Source of the DNA: Clostridia bacterium
Lineage (GTDB): Bacteria; Bacillota; Clostridia; Oscillospirales; CAG-272
NCBI GenBank assembly: GCA_017462545.1
Contig: JAFTQX010000006.1
Span: forward strand, 1-38,273
Length of the DNA: 38,273 bases
Direction of reading: 5' to 3'
Part shown: piece by piece, positions 16,201-22,719 of the stretch
How the letters are laid out: each line of letters begins with the position of its first letter
Numbering within the stretch: position 1 is the stretch's first letter
The notes under the pieces: generated by a model
The model's input: only the letters and a program-made list of their open reading frames with translations
The model's database searches: none
Told to the model about the DNA's origin: nothing
Made by a program: the position numbers and the translations under genes

Positions 16201-16550
16201 AGATCAACATCGTTGTCTATGTAGAGACCGATAAGAACATCAGCGGCTGGCGTATGTGGGTGGATGACAATGCTGCCTTCACCACGCCCAAGAAGTGCAA
16301 GCTGGTGAAGATCGACGAGCGCTTTGGCGGTGGCTACTATGTGACCGTTGAGGTCAACCTGTCCGATTATCAGGATGAGTTCTACTTCAAGATCGTTGAT
16401 GCGCTTGGAGAAGAGCAGTCCGGCGTGCTGACCTATAGTGTTGAGTCTTACGTCGCTCGTAAGATCGAGCAGGATCCCGATAACGAAAAGCTGATCGCCC
16501 TGCTGAAGTCTATGCTCGTGCTTTGCAAGACTGCAAAGGATCTGCGCTGA
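13200..16550 (+). CDS. Surface protein B, main part after the frameshift
   Basis: This frame continues the secreted paralogue B; the GTG at 13200 is only the first possible start, not the true one, since no ribosome site or signal peptide precedes it. Modules: end of the first C-like domain, domain A (SWIAHSVNDYS ... WWGNTGAF), an InlB-type repeat with loop DANGDGAVD, domain B (GTNWPTSHDD ...), an InlB-type repeat with loop DLNNDGVVD, domain C (YYGGWQVGAYDKVGDKFLP ...), then the paired C-terminal motifs VEQYAKNAANAY and YSVESYVARKIEQ ending in AMLVLCKT-like sequence (SMLVLCKTAKDLR). Over domains A, B, C and the C-terminus it aligns along its length with paralogue A, with extra repeat modules. 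If the frameshift is real the cell cannot export this part; if it is a sequencing error the gene is whole. Confidence 0.8.
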   Translation: MVTTIAVNCGDVISFRASRGNSTTWMLYEQPFVDVISNVGPEKPVTTVTSTFSDNFPYYVGNQTEFPYNSTVLFKGNWSWIAHSVNDYSIATLVDTIRRGNHNPADDPWGDPFVEPEAATGLGASGYPVIRVGGWNGWWGNTGAFAVYTGYTTGLRYIAEYDGKISIDITKLGAGTAADTLYAVFVNGQMVWPNVGDYYTDNSKWHDPDVTPGEATTLTNVSSVEATGIFVNAGDAVELLIKSPTTTSRHNEVDMKVIYNTIYGGDTLLVSIEDAATHVETKTEYKNGDKLDLPTYDIVPDDFLGWDANGDGAVDYEMGETVTVETNLKLVPVFKEYEKYTELVFKGTNWPTSHDDTSIASGTPGSFVLDSDFAGGWAAVGYNYGAITTMPFDSKWNSYGSWGAGILWPASIDGNFARTDLADVENQGVGYTYTVPYTGVIRLETSFTTPVAKAFENGGCDAVYFSILKLAADGTATTVVDTIEYTDTTLKTNAAKHVEVNAGDTILYLYRVKTSRSGANNGVGFVANFNAVVYYESNIDPDNTVFVTYKHPATGRDVMLDAVKGESFTLPEFPAGYVFYGWDLNNDGVVDGKPGSTIEVGDTSVEIKPVLAATSEFHKNLPVYDALDSHVNYYGGWQVGAYDKVGDKFLPLIDYIEQYKLFCNYNNAWIDFGGFYVDGNPRFAMSQGSLTDGPFWSQIQYTTPMAGAISIDLLKLEGTENGNPPDPLAFKIAIYKNGEKIWPAGDEWAYVEKDANGDLLSILKTQYPDAFPLSVNVNVGDTIEFRAEKQNAASYMLALNPAITYTALNTAPKVTATSVSVKDTFTLNIYTILNSVRTDFVATGLKIWTSLADAEAMNENYSNPAATIYNNNTAEGALVTDVTAMYSIKNIAAQNMSKTFYIRTWVEYADGIVYGDVIEVSVEQYAKNAANAYRENNALKRVATALLQYNIAVNEYYGIQSDLVLPEDLPVMPEVTPEDSFNMTEFEGNPITGATLNITDKINIVVYVETDKNISGWRMWVDDNAAFTTPKKCKLVKIDERFGGGYYVTVEVNLSDYQDEFYFKIVDALGEEQSGVLTYSVESYVARKIEQDPDNEKLIALLKSMLVLCKTAKDLR

Positions 16551-16723
16551 TGATGTATCAAGCCCCCGTGGCAGAGATGCTTTCCCTTGCCGAGGATGTC
16601 TTAATGGCATCCTCAGGCAGCACGGGTGGCGGTACCGGTACTACCGATCCGAATCCCGATATCGGAAGCGATACGGATACGGAGTATCCCTCTTTGCCAC
16701 CTGACGATTTTACAAAGCCATAA
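16550..16723 (+). CDS. Small overlapping gene, 57-residue acidic peptide with EDVL motif
   Basis: The ATG at 16550 overlaps the TGA of surface protein B (TGATG), and AAAGGAT about ten bases upstream serves as ribosome site, so translation is probably coupled. A second ATG (16553) follows. The product begins MMYQAPVAEMLSLAEDVLMA, then a Ser/Gly/Thr-rich linker and an acidic Pro-rich tail. I recall short unannotated clostridial proteins of the type Y-x-x-P-x-x-E-x-L-x-L-x-x-E-D-V-L, but no function is known to me. There is no signal peptide or membrane segment. A terminator follows at once, so it is the last gene of the surface-protein transcript. Confidence 0.65.
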   Translation: MMYQAPVAEMLSLAEDVLMASSGSTGGGTGTTDPNPDIGSDTDTEYPSLPPDDFTKP

Positions 16724-16727
16724 AAAA

Positions 16728-16764
16728 ATCTCCCGTGCACGCTGTGCGCGGGAGATGGTTTTTT
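16728..16764. terminator. Bidirectional intrinsic terminator
   Basis: A 13-bp stem with one G-T pair (16728-16740 with 16744-16756), loop GCT, A-run before and GGTTTTTT after. It ends the surface-protein transcript rightward and the hom-lysC-asd operon leftward. Confidence 0.9.
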
Positions 16765-16776
16765 ATATAGGAAAGA

Positions 16777-17781
16777 TTATTTTTCGATCAGCAACTCGGC
16801 AATCTGTACCGCGTTGGTAGCAGCACCCTTGCGTACTTGGTCGCCGCAGCACCAAAGTGCAATGCCCTTCTCAAAAGCAAGATCAGAACGGATACGGCCA
16901 ACAAATACGATATCCTGATTGCTGGTGTCCAGCGGCATGGGATACTGCTTGTTTGCAGCATCATCCACCAAACGGCAGCCGGCCTCCTCTGCAATGGCGG
17001 CCTTGACCTCCTCGGGGGTCAGCTTCTTTTCGGTAAATACGGAAACCGAGATGGAGTGCGAGCGCACAACGGGAACGCGTACACAGGTACAGGTTACGCG
17101 CAGATCGGGCAGGTGCAGGATCTTGCGCCCCTCCTTCTGCATCTTCATTTCCTCGGTGGTATAGCCGTCTTCGTTGAAGGAACCGATCTGCGGAATGAGG
17201 TTTTCAGCGATCTGGTAGGGGAAGGTCTTGCATTCGATTGGCTCACCTGCTGCCAAGGCCTTTTGCTGCGCGGCAAGCTCAATCGGGCCGCCCGCACCGG
17301 CACCGCTGACGGCCTGATAGGTCGAGGCGATCATCGTGCGGATGGGGGAGAGGCGATTGATGCCCTTGACAGCCATCAGGGTGATGATGGTCGAGCAGTT
17401 GGGGTTGGAAATAATGCCGTTGTGGCGAAGAGCATCCTCAGGGTTGATCTCCGGAACGACCAGCGGCACATCGTCCTGCATGCGGAAGGCACTGGAATTG
17501 TCAACAAATACGGCACCTGCCGCCGTGATCGCGGGGGCAAGCTCACGCGCAAGATCAGCAGAGGCAGCACCAAGAACGATATCCATACCGGCAAAGCTGT
17601 CCTTTGTGGCTTCCTCAACCGTCAGCTCGCGTCCTGCAAAGGTCATTTTTTTGCCGGCACTGCGGGCAGAGGCAAGCAGCTTCAGCTCTGCAAGCGGAAA
17701 TTTGCGTTCTTCTAAGATTTTCATCATCTCGCGGCCAACCTCACCGGTTGCGCCCAAGATGGCTACACGATATTGTTTCAT
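16777..17781 (-). CDS. asd: Aspartate-semialdehyde dehydrogenase
   Basis: The start is the ATG at 17781, preceded by AAAGGAGAC; the frame extends further but without homology. The 334-residue product reduces aspartyl phosphate to aspartate semialdehyde with NADPH, the shared second step towards threonine, methionine and lysine. NADP-binding GATGEVG lies at 10-16, the catalytic cysteine is C129 in SNPNCSTI, and a substrate-site block VRVPVVRSHSISVSV holds the conserved Arg and His. It is third in the hom-lysC-asd operon, 13 bases after lysC. Confidence 0.97.
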   Translation of the reverse strand: MKQYRVAILGATGEVGREMMKILEERKFPLAELKLLASARSAGKKMTFAGRELTVEEATKDSFAGMDIVLGAASADLARELAPAITAAGAVFVDNSSAFRMQDDVPLVVPEINPEDALRHNGIISNPNCSTIITLMAVKGINRLSPIRTMIASTYQAVSGAGAGGPIELAAQQKALAAGEPIECKTFPYQIAENLIPQIGSFNEDGYTTEEMKMQKEGRKILHLPDLRVTCTCVRVPVVRSHSISVSVFTEKKLTPEEVKAAIAEEAGCRLVDDAANKQYPMPLDTSNQDIVFVGRIRSDLAFEKGIALWCCGDQVRKGAATNAVQIAELLIEK

Positions 17782-17794
17782 GTTTGTCTCCTTT

Positions 17795-19111
17795 TTAGGT
17801 AAAGCTGTTATACAGCGTTTGGATGGTGGTGATGAAGTCGGCCTCCTCGACACCAACGATAATGTTGATCTCGTCCGAGCCCTGCTCCACCATGCGAATG
17901 TTGATGCCGCGTTCACCAAGCGTGCCGAAGATCTTACCGGATACACCGGGTGCGCCCGCCATACGGCGGCCAACCACGGCTACCAGACCAATGCCGTCGC
18001 ACACCTTAACGGTGTCAGGGTTGCACTGGCTTTGGATGTCGGCAATTAGCGCGTGCAGACAGCCGGAAAGCGCCTTGGTGGCAATGACAAGTGAGAAACT
18101 GTCTACGCTGCTGGGAATGTGCTCCACTGTCAAGTTATATTTTTCGGTCACCTCTAGCACGCGGCGGACAAAGCTGATGTCGTCTGTCATACTGGTCTTG
18201 CTGATGGTGATGATGGAATAGTGCTTTTTGCCGGTAATACCCGTGATAAAGTGGGTGCTTTCATCCCCATCCTCATCCGTAAAGCTCTCCATGATCAGTG
18301 TGCCGGGATCCTCGGGGGCGTTGGTGTTTTTGATATACAGCGGAATATTTGCCTGCCGAACGGGGAACACCGTTTCTTGATGCAGCACCTCTGCGCCCAT
18401 GTAAGAAAGCTCGCGCATTTCGCTGAAGGTGATGCGGTTGATGATCTTGGGGTTGTCTACGATCTTGGGATCGGCCATCATAATGCCGGAAACATCTGTC
18501 CAGTTCTCGTAGCTTTCGGCCGAAAGGGCTGCCGCTGCCAGCGCGCCGGTTACGTCCGAGCCACCACGGGAAAAGACATGCAGCTTGCCGTCCGGCAGGG
18601 TGCCGTAAAAGCCGGGCAGTACCATGTGCGGATGCTTGGCATACAGCTCACGCAGAGATTGATAGGTGCCCTCATAGTCTACGGTGCCGTCATAATTGAA
18701 GTGCAGCCACTCCTTTGCGTCTACAAAGTCGTAGCCGAGATACTCTGCCATCAGTCTTGCATTGAGGTACTCGCCGCGAGAAACGATGTCGTCAATGCTT
18801 GCAGAGCGGGTCATGCTTTCGCGAACCTCGTCAAGATATTGCTCAATGTTATCACTTAAACCACAGGTCTTTACGATCTCGCGATATCTGCCGGCAACAT
18901 CCTCCCACATATCGTCAAAGCTGACCTTGTAACGGATATGCGAATGGCAGACATAGAGCAGATCGGTGACCTTGGTGTCGCCCGAAAAACGCTTGCCGGG
19001 GGCAGAGACGACCACAACGCTGCGCGCAGGGTCTGCTGTGATGATATTTTTTACGCGTTGAAATGTCTCGCCACAGGCGAGCGAGGAGCCGCCAAATTTT
19101 ACGACTTTCAT
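17795..19111 (-). CDS. lysC: Aspartate kinase
   Basis: The 438-residue enzyme phosphorylates aspartate, the first step of the aspartate family pathway. KFGGSS at 5-10 is the kinase signature; the catalytic domain runs to about 280 with FSRGGSDVTGALAA, and two ACT-type regulatory domains follow (about 300-438, with GISGKIFGTLGERGINIRMV-like sequence near the end), so feedback control by an end product is likely. The ATG overlaps the TGA of hom by four bases (19108-19111), showing tight coupling. Its place between hom and asd suggests a threonine-branch isoenzyme; which amino acid inhibits it cannot be read from the sequence. Confidence 0.95.
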   Translation of the reverse strand: MKVVKFGGSSLACGETFQRVKNIITADPARSVVVVSAPGKRFSGDTKVTDLLYVCHSHIRYKVSFDDMWEDVAGRYREIVKTCGLSDNIEQYLDEVRESMTRSASIDDIVSRGEYLNARLMAEYLGYDFVDAKEWLHFNYDGTVDYEGTYQSLRELYAKHPHMVLPGFYGTLPDGKLHVFSRGGSDVTGALAAAALSAESYENWTDVSGIMMADPKIVDNPKIINRITFSEMRELSYMGAEVLHQETVFPVRQANIPLYIKNTNAPEDPGTLIMESFTDEDGDESTHFITGITGKKHYSIITISKTSMTDDISFVRRVLEVTEKYNLTVEHIPSSVDSFSLVIATKALSGCLHALIADIQSQCNPDTVKVCDGIGLVAVVGRRMAGAPGVSGKIFGTLGERGINIRMVEQGSDEINIIVGVEEADFITTIQTLYNSFT

Positions 19112-20253
19112 ACGATGCTATCCTCCAATCCCGCAAAGAATGCTTGCGGGTCGATATTTGCCGCTGCGCTTGCCAGCGTGTGAATTTCGGTACGGGTGAG
19201 CGGACGGGTGATGTATTTGTTACCGTCACGCCGCTCGATCACATCGCAAGGCACAGGGGCATTGGTGCGAATATAGTAGCGGTGCGGGTAAATGGTTTGA
19301 TCCATGACCGGCGCCGTCAGCGAAATGGGGGTCTTGCCGGAATGCTCCATAATATCCAGCATATCCTGCACCAGCGCGTTGCCGGTGGGATATTTGCCGG
19401 CCCCCTGGCCGACAAAGGAGAGGCAACCGACGTATTTGCCCCACAGGGAAATGCAGTTGAAATTTGAGCCGATCGCGCTTTCAATCGCGCCGGACGGGAG
19501 CAGGGTGGGTTCTACGTACGCGGTTACGCGACCGTTTTCTTCCCGTGCGCAGGCCAGCAGCTTGCAGGAGAGATCAAGAGACTCAAAATAGGCAATATCT
19601 TCCTTTGTAATATAGCGAATGCCGAAGGTGGGCACATCCTCCTCGCCAAGCACTGTGTGAAAGGCAAGGGAGGCAGAGATGGCGCACTTGCGGCGAACAT
19701 CCCATCCGTCAATATCGGCAGAAGGATCCGCCTCGGCATAACCAAGTGCTTGTGCGGTAGCCAGCACCTCGGCAAAATCGCTGCCTAAATGCTGCATCGC
19801 ATCCAGAATATAGTTGGTCGTGCCGTTCATAATACCGCGAAGGGATTCGATTTTATCACAGCGCGCTGCGCGACGAAGATTGTAGAGCCAGGGAATACCA
19901 CCACCGGCAGACGGGGTAAAGCGGATCTCACAGCCGTGCTCGGCTGCCAGCTCATGCAGCTCTTTATAGTAATGGCAGATCAGGTGCTTGTTGGCGCTGA
20001 CCACATGCTTGCCCGCACGCAGCGCGGCGGTAACAAATTCATAGGCCGGGTGCAGGCCGCCAATCGCCTCTGCCACGATCTCAATTTCGGGGTCGGAGAG
20101 GATCACCTGATAATCGGTGGTCACCAGCTCCTCATAACCGGCAGGTACACGCACATCCAGCACGCGCTTTACGGTAAGACCGCACTTGCCGTCGCGAATA
20201 ATTTCATACGCGCCGGATCCAACGGTGCCGAAGCCTAAAATTGCCACTTTCAT
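19108..20253 (-). CDS. hom: Homoserine dehydrogenase (short form without ACT domain)
   Basis: The 381-residue product reduces aspartate semialdehyde to homoserine. It has the Rossmann motif GFGTVGSGAYE at 7-17, SANKHLI with the conserved Lys, GIMNGTTNYILDAM, and the substrate/catalytic block GYAEADPSADIDGWD. It ends near residue 380, without the C-terminal ACT domain of many homologues, so feedback control may rest on the aspartate kinase encoded next to it. It is the first gene of the leftward operon, with AGGGAGG before the ATG, and it is divergent from thrC. Confidence 0.95.
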   Translation of the reverse strand: MKVAILGFGTVGSGAYEIIRDGKCGLTVKRVLDVRVPAGYEELVTTDYQVILSDPEIEIVAEAIGGLHPAYEFVTAALRAGKHVVSANKHLICHYYKELHELAAEHGCEIRFTPSAGGGIPWLYNLRRAARCDKIESLRGIMNGTTNYILDAMQHLGSDFAEVLATAQALGYAEADPSADIDGWDVRRKCAISASLAFHTVLGEEDVPTFGIRYITKEDIAYFESLDLSCKLLACAREENGRVTAYVEPTLLPSGAIESAIGSNFNCISLWGKYVGCLSFVGQGAGKYPTGNALVQDMLDIMEHSGKTPISLTAPVMDQTIYPHRYYIRTNAPVPCDVIERRDGNKYITRPLTRTEIHTLASAAANIDPQAFFAGLEDSIV

Positions 20254-20293
20254 GTTTTTGTACCTCCCTGTTCATTCACTTTGCAAAAAAAAC

Positions 20294-20322
20294 TTGCAAT
20301 TAACAAAAAAATGGTGTATGAT
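20294..20322 (+). promoter_or_regulatory. Promoter of thrC-thrB-mutY
   Basis: TTGCAA (20294-20299), 17 bases, TATGAT (20317-20322). A second TTGCAA lies at 20281-20286, seven bases upstream, giving a spaced pair that might be an operator. A TATAAT at 20326-20331 is an alternative -10 but has no well-spaced -35. Confidence 0.55.
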
Positions 20323-20335
20323 TACTATAATCGGT

Positions 20336-20364
20336 ATTTTACCATGAAAAACAGAAAAAATCAA
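20336..20364 (-). promoter_or_regulatory. Promoter of hom-lysC-asd
   Basis: On the minus strand TTGATT (20364-20359), 17 bases, TAAAAT (20341-20336) preceded by TGG. Its start point (about 20329) coincides with that of the rightward thrC promoter, so the two RNA polymerase footprints overlap face to face. Confidence 0.5.
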
Positions 20365-20380
20365 GAGGAAATCCTGGAAA

Positions 20381-20896
20381 ATGAAGTATTTTAGCACAAG
20401 AAATTTTGAATTACGCCGTTCCCCGGCTGAGGCGATCACCGAAGGGATCGCGCCGGATGGCGGTCTTTACCTGCCTGAACAGTTTTTGCCGTTCCCGATG
20501 GAGGCACTTCCCGGCATGAGTCAGACAGACATTTCGGTGGCTGTGCTTTCTCGCTTGTTTGATGATTTTTCGGAGGAAGAGCTGGCTGAGGCCGTGCATG
20601 CTTCCTACGATACCGCCTTTGAGAATGGAGATATCTCTCCGCTTGCTCCCGTGGGGAATGCCTATTCGATGGAGCTGTGGCATGGCCCGACCTGCGCCTT
20701 TAAGGACGTGGCGCTCTCGCTCCTGCCGCGCCTGTTGACGATGGCTGCGAAAAAATGCGGCATCACGGATGAGATCTGTATTCTTACCGCTACCAGCGGC
20801 GATACCGGTAGTGCTGCACTTTCCGGCTTTTCCGATGTGCCCGGCACGCGTAGTATCTTCTTTTATCCGGATGGCGGTGTCAGCCCCGCTCAATAG
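20381..20896 (+). CDS. thrC: Threonine synthase, N-terminal part up to an in-frame amber codon
   Basis: Threonine synthase converts phosphohomoserine to threonine with pyridoxal phosphate. This part has the family start KYFSTRN and the PLP lysine K108 in HGPTCAFKDVAL, and continues to PDGGVSPAQ, where codon 172 is TAG (20894-20896). The same frame then runs on with clear thrC sequence (KPMVTCRGQ...RGNFDDAQSGVKSIF). Homologues have Lys at this place (SP-x-Q-K), so a single A to T change (AAG to TAG) explains the stop. Unless suppressed or a sequence error, only an inactive 171-residue fragment would be made. The mutY gene nearby ends with TAG, so TAG does act as a stop here. Confidence 0.88.
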   Translation: MKYFSTRNFELRRSPAEAITEGIAPDGGLYLPEQFLPFPMEALPGMSQTDISVAVLSRLFDDFSEEELAEAVHASYDTAFENGDISPLAPVGNAYSMELWHGPTCAFKDVALSLLPRLLTMAAKKCGITDEICILTATSGDTGSAALSGFSDVPGTRSIFFYPDGGVSPAQ

Positions 20897-20902
20897 AAGC
20901 CG

Positions 20903-21853
20903 ATGGTCACCTGCCGTGGTCAGAAAACGGCCGTTTGTGCCGTGCGCGGCAACTTTGATGATGCGCAGAGCGGGGTAAAGAGCATCTTTGCTACCGTTAA
21001 GCCTGCGGGAAATATGCGGTTTTCCAGCGCCAACTCGATCAATATCGGTCGTCTTGCGCCGCAGATCGCCTATTACTTCAAGGCCTACCGCGATCTTTTG
21101 AACGCAGGGCGTATTTGCTCGGGTGACCCTGTGAACTTTGTTGTTCCGACCGGTAACTTTGGCGATATCCTGGCCGGCTATTTTGCCAAGCAGATGGGGT
21201 TGCCTGTTGGCCGTCTTGTTTGTGCCTCGAATGAGAACAACGTCCTCTCTGACTTTTTTGCAAGCGGCACCTATGACCGCCGCCGTGATTTCCACCTCAC
21301 GACCTCGCCCTCTATGGATATTCTGATCTCCAGCAATCTGGAGAGACTGCTTTGCATGCTGTGTGGGGCAGAGAAGACGGCGGAGATGATGAAGAGCCTG
21401 AAGGAAGAAGGCGCTTACACGCTGGATGAGACGACAAGAGCCGCCCTTTCTTGTGAGTTTTGGGCTGCCTTTGCAGATGATTCCGAAACACAGGCCACCA
21501 TTCGCTCCTATTATGACAAGCATCACTATCTTATGGATCCGCACACCGCCGTTGGCTTTGCGGTCTATGAGAAGTGGTTGCAATCGGATGCGGCAAACGA
21601 GGCACCTACCGTGATCCTCTCTACCGCCTCGCCCTATAAATTTTCGCGTACCGTGCTTGCCGCGCTCGGTCATGAGACGAGCGAGGACGAGTTTGCCGAT
21701 ATGGAAAAGCTCTCTTGCAAGACAGACACACCCGTGCCCGCACCGCTTGCCGCCGTTGCACGGCGTGATGTGGTGCATACGGCCATTTGTGACGTAAACG
21801 ATATGCCGACCTACGTATACCGCAAAACGGAGGAGAAGGAATGGATGCGGTAA
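20903..21853 (+). CDS. thrC: Threonine synthase, C-terminal part after the amber codon
   Basis: In the same frame as the preceding fragment, this segment carries the rest of threonine synthase: GNFDDAQSGVKSIF, the PLP-phosphate-type loop VVPTGNFGDILAGYFAKQMG, the substrate block CASNENNVLSDFF, and the conserved tail HPTA-like DPHTAVGFAVY and LSTASPYKF. The ATG at 20903 is only the first possible restart and has no good ribosome site. Together the parts make 490 residues, normal for the family. No other decay is visible, so the stop is very recent or an error. The stop codon overlaps the start of thrB. Confidence 0.88.
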   Translation: MVTCRGQKTAVCAVRGNFDDAQSGVKSIFATVKPAGNMRFSSANSINIGRLAPQIAYYFKAYRDLLNAGRICSGDPVNFVVPTGNFGDILAGYFAKQMGLPVGRLVCASNENNVLSDFFASGTYDRRRDFHLTTSPSMDILISSNLERLLCMLCGAEKTAEMMKSLKEEGAYTLDETTRAALSCEFWAAFADDSETQATIRSYYDKHHYLMDPHTAVGFAVYEKWLQSDAANEAPTVILSTASPYKFSRTVLAALGHETSEDEFADMEKLSCKTDTPVPAPLAAVARRDVVHTAICDVNDMPTYVYRKTEEKEWMR

Positions 21854-22719
21854 AAATTCGCGTTCCCGGCACCTCTGCCAATATCGGTCCCGGATTTGAT
21901 TCGTTGGGCTGCGCCTTCAATATATATAATATGCTCACCTTTACGCGTGCGGCAAACACAACCGTCACCGGCTGCCCCGCCGCGTATGCTAATGAGGATA
22001 ATCTCGCGCTGCAAGCCTTTCGCGCTGCCTGCCGCCGTGCAGGGCGCGAGGCATGCCCCGTTTCGCTGCATATTGAGACGAGCGTACCGGTTTCCCGCGG
22101 GCTTGGCTCTTCGGCCACATTAATTGTCGGTGGTGCGCTGGGGGCAGATCGGCTGCTTTCGCTTGGGCTCACCAAAACCGATATCTTTGAGATCGCTAAC
22201 GAGTTAGAGGGACACCCCGATAACGTAGCCCCTGCCACCTTCGGCGGCTTTACCGCCTGCATGGTCGAAAACGGACATCCGTATGCGACACAGGTGCAAA
22301 TCCACCCTACGTTGCGCTTTTGCGCCCTGGTGCCGGATTTTGAGCTGCCAACCAGTCGGGCACGCGCCGTGCTGCCCGCCACCGTGCCGTTTGGCGATGC
22401 GGTGAGAAATCTCACGCACGTTGCTGTGCTGCTTTCTGCCATTCGTGATGGTAATACCGATCTGATCAGGCGGGCTCTTTCCGATCGCCTGCATGAGCCC
22501 TATCGCCGTCCTCTGATCCCAGGCTTTGCGGAGGCAGAGCGCGAGGCGCTTGCGCTTGGTGCGCATGCTTTCTTTATCAGCGGTAGCGGCTCTACCTGTA
22601 TGGCGATCTATACCGACGAGGCATTTCCTGCCGCTCTGACCGCCCGTATCGCTGCCCTGCTGCCCACTTGGCGTGTTCTCTCCCTGGAGGTGGACCGTGA
22701 CGGCGCCATTGCCCTGTAA
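21841..22719 (+). CDS. thrB: Homoserine kinase
   Basis: A 292-residue GHMP-family kinase that phosphorylates homoserine, giving the substrate of threonine synthase. It shows VPGTSANIGPGFDSLGCAF near the start, the ATP-loop PVSRGLGSSAT at 83-93, and HPDNVAPATFGG, then a C-terminal block FFISGSGSTCMAIY. GGAGGAGAAGG precedes the ATG, which overlaps the end of thrC by 13 bases, so the two are translationally coupled. With hom, lysC, asd and thrC it completes the route from aspartate to threonine. Confidence 0.96.
   Translation: MDAVKIRVPGTSANIGPGFDSLGCAFNIYNMLTFTRAANTTVTGCPAAYANEDNLALQAFRAACRRAGREACPVSLHIETSVPVSRGLGSSATLIVGGALGADRLLSLGLTKTDIFEIANELEGHPDNVAPATFGGFTACMVENGHPYATQVQIHPTLRFCALVPDFELPTSRARAVLPATVPFGDAVRNLTHVAVLLSAIRDGNTDLIRRALSDRLHEPYRRPLIPGFAEAEREALALGAHAFFISGSGSTCMAIYTDEAFPAALTARIAALLPTWRVLSLEVDRDGAIAL

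Noticed and set aside
13122-16610. Very long open frame on the minus strand opposite surface protein B
   Set aside because: It is the antisense shadow of a repetitive, codon-biased gene; it has no signal peptide, ribosome site or recognisable domain, and the plus strand is clearly homologous to paralogue A.
20254-20380. T-box, lysine riboswitch or threonine leader peptide in the hom/thrC spacer
   Set aside because: The spacer is only 127 bases, has no T-box or aptamer motifs, no Thr-rich short frame and no terminator stem.
20894-20896. TAG in thrC as a recoded amino acid (pyrrolysine or general amber suppression)
   Set aside because: The mutY gene of the same window ends naturally in TAG, the site is Lys in homologues, and no suppressor system is seen here. 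It was kept only as a point to check.
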